12,758 bases of DNA, from contig CAKSEM010000020.1 in assembly GCA_934446485.1 (NCBI GenBank), positions 1 through 12,758 of the forward strand, written 5' to 3'. Origin of the DNA: an uncultured Eubacteriales bacterium (lineage in GTDB: Bacteria > Bacillota > Clostridia > Oscillospirales > CAG-272). Each line of letters starts with the position of its first letter. Position 1 is the stretch's first letter. Position numbers and translations under genes: made by a program. This document shows, in pieces, positions 12,481-12,758 of the stretch. The notes below the pieces were generated by a model. The model searched no databases. It was given only the letters and a program-made list of their open reading frames with translations, and was not told the origin of the DNA.

Positions 12481-12509
12481 AGTATATCATATCACTGAAT
12501 GTCTGTCAA
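12481..12509 (-). promoter_or_regulatory. Sigma-A promoter for the DUF2325 gene
   Basis: Minus strand: TTGACA (12504-12509), a 17-base spacer ending in TGA, and TATACT (12481-12486, 5 of 6), with an extended -10. The predicted start near 12474 gives a leader of about 140 bases that includes both palindromic boxes. Confidence 0.7.
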
Positions 12510-12590
12510 TATAAAATCGCAGAAAATGTCAGATCAGCAGCGTTAAGTGTAAATATCACAAATTTTATTGCAAATTCTTCGTTTCTTCTC

Positions 12591-12619
12591 TTGACAATTC
12601 ACACCGATTGTAGTAAAAT
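12591..12619 (+). promoter_or_regulatory. Sigma-A promoter for tRNA-Thr
   Basis: TTGACA (12591-12596), a 17-base spacer and TAAAAT (12614-12619, 5 of 6). The start would be near 12626, giving a 5' leader of about 25 bases that RNase P removes. Confidence 0.8.
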
Positions 12620-12651
12620 AATATGCGTCGCCGGTTGAACGGAGACAATAT

Positions 12652-12724
12652 GCTACTGTGGCTCAGTTGGTAGAGCAGTTGATTCGTAATCAACAGGTCG
12701 CCGGTTCGAGTCCGGCCAGTAGCT
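12652..12724 (+). tRNA. tRNA-Thr (anticodon CGT, reads ACG)
   Basis: A full cloverleaf of 73 bases can be drawn: acceptor stem GCTACTG/CAGTAGC (7 bp), D stem GCTC/GAGC, anticodon stem GTTGA/TCAAC with loop TTCGTAA (anticodon CGT), variable loop AGGTC, and T stem GCCGG/CCGGC with loop TTCGAGT. The discriminator base is T and CCA is not encoded, so it is added after transcription. It has its own promoter upstream and a hairpin downstream. Confidence 0.97.
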
Positions 12725-12732
12725 CTTTCGAG

Positions 12733-12758
12733 AAGCTGTACAATACATTGTGCAGCTT
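12733..12758 (+). terminator. Terminator stem after tRNA-Thr (cut by the window edge)
   Basis: AAGCTGTACAA (12733-12743) pairs with TTGTGCAGCTT (12748-12758), 11 bp with one G-U pair and a 4-base TACA loop. The right arm ends exactly at the window edge, so the expected T-run cannot be seen. Its place 8 bases after the tRNA supports a terminator. Confidence 0.65.

Larger units (their letters stand above)
12335..12651. other. Divergent control region between the DUF2325 gene and tRNA-Thr
   Basis: This 317-base non-coding stretch holds, left to right: the DUF2325 ribosome site, palindromic box 1, a CGGTT-TG-AACCG inverted repeat (12400-12411), palindromic box 2, the CTTAA-A-TTAAG palindrome (12446-12456), a GTCGG/CCGAC inverted repeat at the predicted start site (12456-12474), the DUF2325 promoter (12481-12509), about 80 A/T-rich bases in which I see nothing, and the tRNA promoter. 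No coding potential is visible. Confidence 0.7.

Noticed and set aside
1..12758. Mobile element, prophage, CRISPR array or defence island
   Set aside because: No transposase, integrase, phage structural gene, spaced-repeat array or attachment-site duplication around the tRNA was seen, and gene content looks like core Clostridia.

Overview
The window reads as chromosomal DNA from a spore-forming member of the Clostridia (low- to mid-GC Firmicutes). The evidence is the class of genes present (SpoVAF, a Gram-positive signal peptidase I without a cap domain, LtaS-type enzymes, YchF, an OmpR/EnvZ-type two-component pair), strong GGAGG ribosome-binding sites, consensus sigma-A promoters with 17-base spacers, and a tRNA whose CCA end is not encoded. 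No species can be named from the sequence. I see no IS element, phage gene, CRISPR array or integration scar.

Positions 1-3105 hold a minus-strand envelope operon. In transcription order it encodes a five-TM sulfatase/LtaS-superfamily protein, a 79-residue secreted or anchored 'YIDPS' protein with an acidic tail, a type I signal peptidase whose start lies inside that tail, and the first 31 codons of yidC running off the left edge. An extended -10 promoter and a folded leader precede it. Next on the minus strand is ychF, with its own promoter and a leader hairpin.

Positions 4454-9989 form a plus-strand operon behind a perfect consensus promoter: an OmpR-family response regulator, a strong terminator-like hairpin, a sensor kinase, a THUMP-domain rRNA methyltransferase and an LtaS-type polyanion polymerase. 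The last three overlap or touch, so they are probably translationally coupled. The theme is cell-envelope sensing and teichoic-acid-like polymer synthesis.

Positions 9990-11488 carry spoVAF, a forespore germination gene. A sigma-G-like promoter is nested inside a 15-bp hairpin whose right arm contains the spoVAF Shine-Dalgarno. Long read-through transcripts would hide the ribosome site, while transcripts starting at the sigma-G promoter begin in the loop and leave it open. I regard this as the most interesting signal in the window.

Positions 11490-12758 hold a small DUF4430 lipoprotein whose promoter abuts a perfect 13-bp hairpin; a convergent DUF2325 gene with a CxxC and two AGTTAG-N6-CTAAC boxes in its leader, suggestive of DtxR-family metal regulation; and a tRNA-Thr(CGT) with its own promoter and the start of a terminator at the right edge. 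No whole new system is evident. The novelty lies in the regulatory architecture and in the small YIDPS protein.
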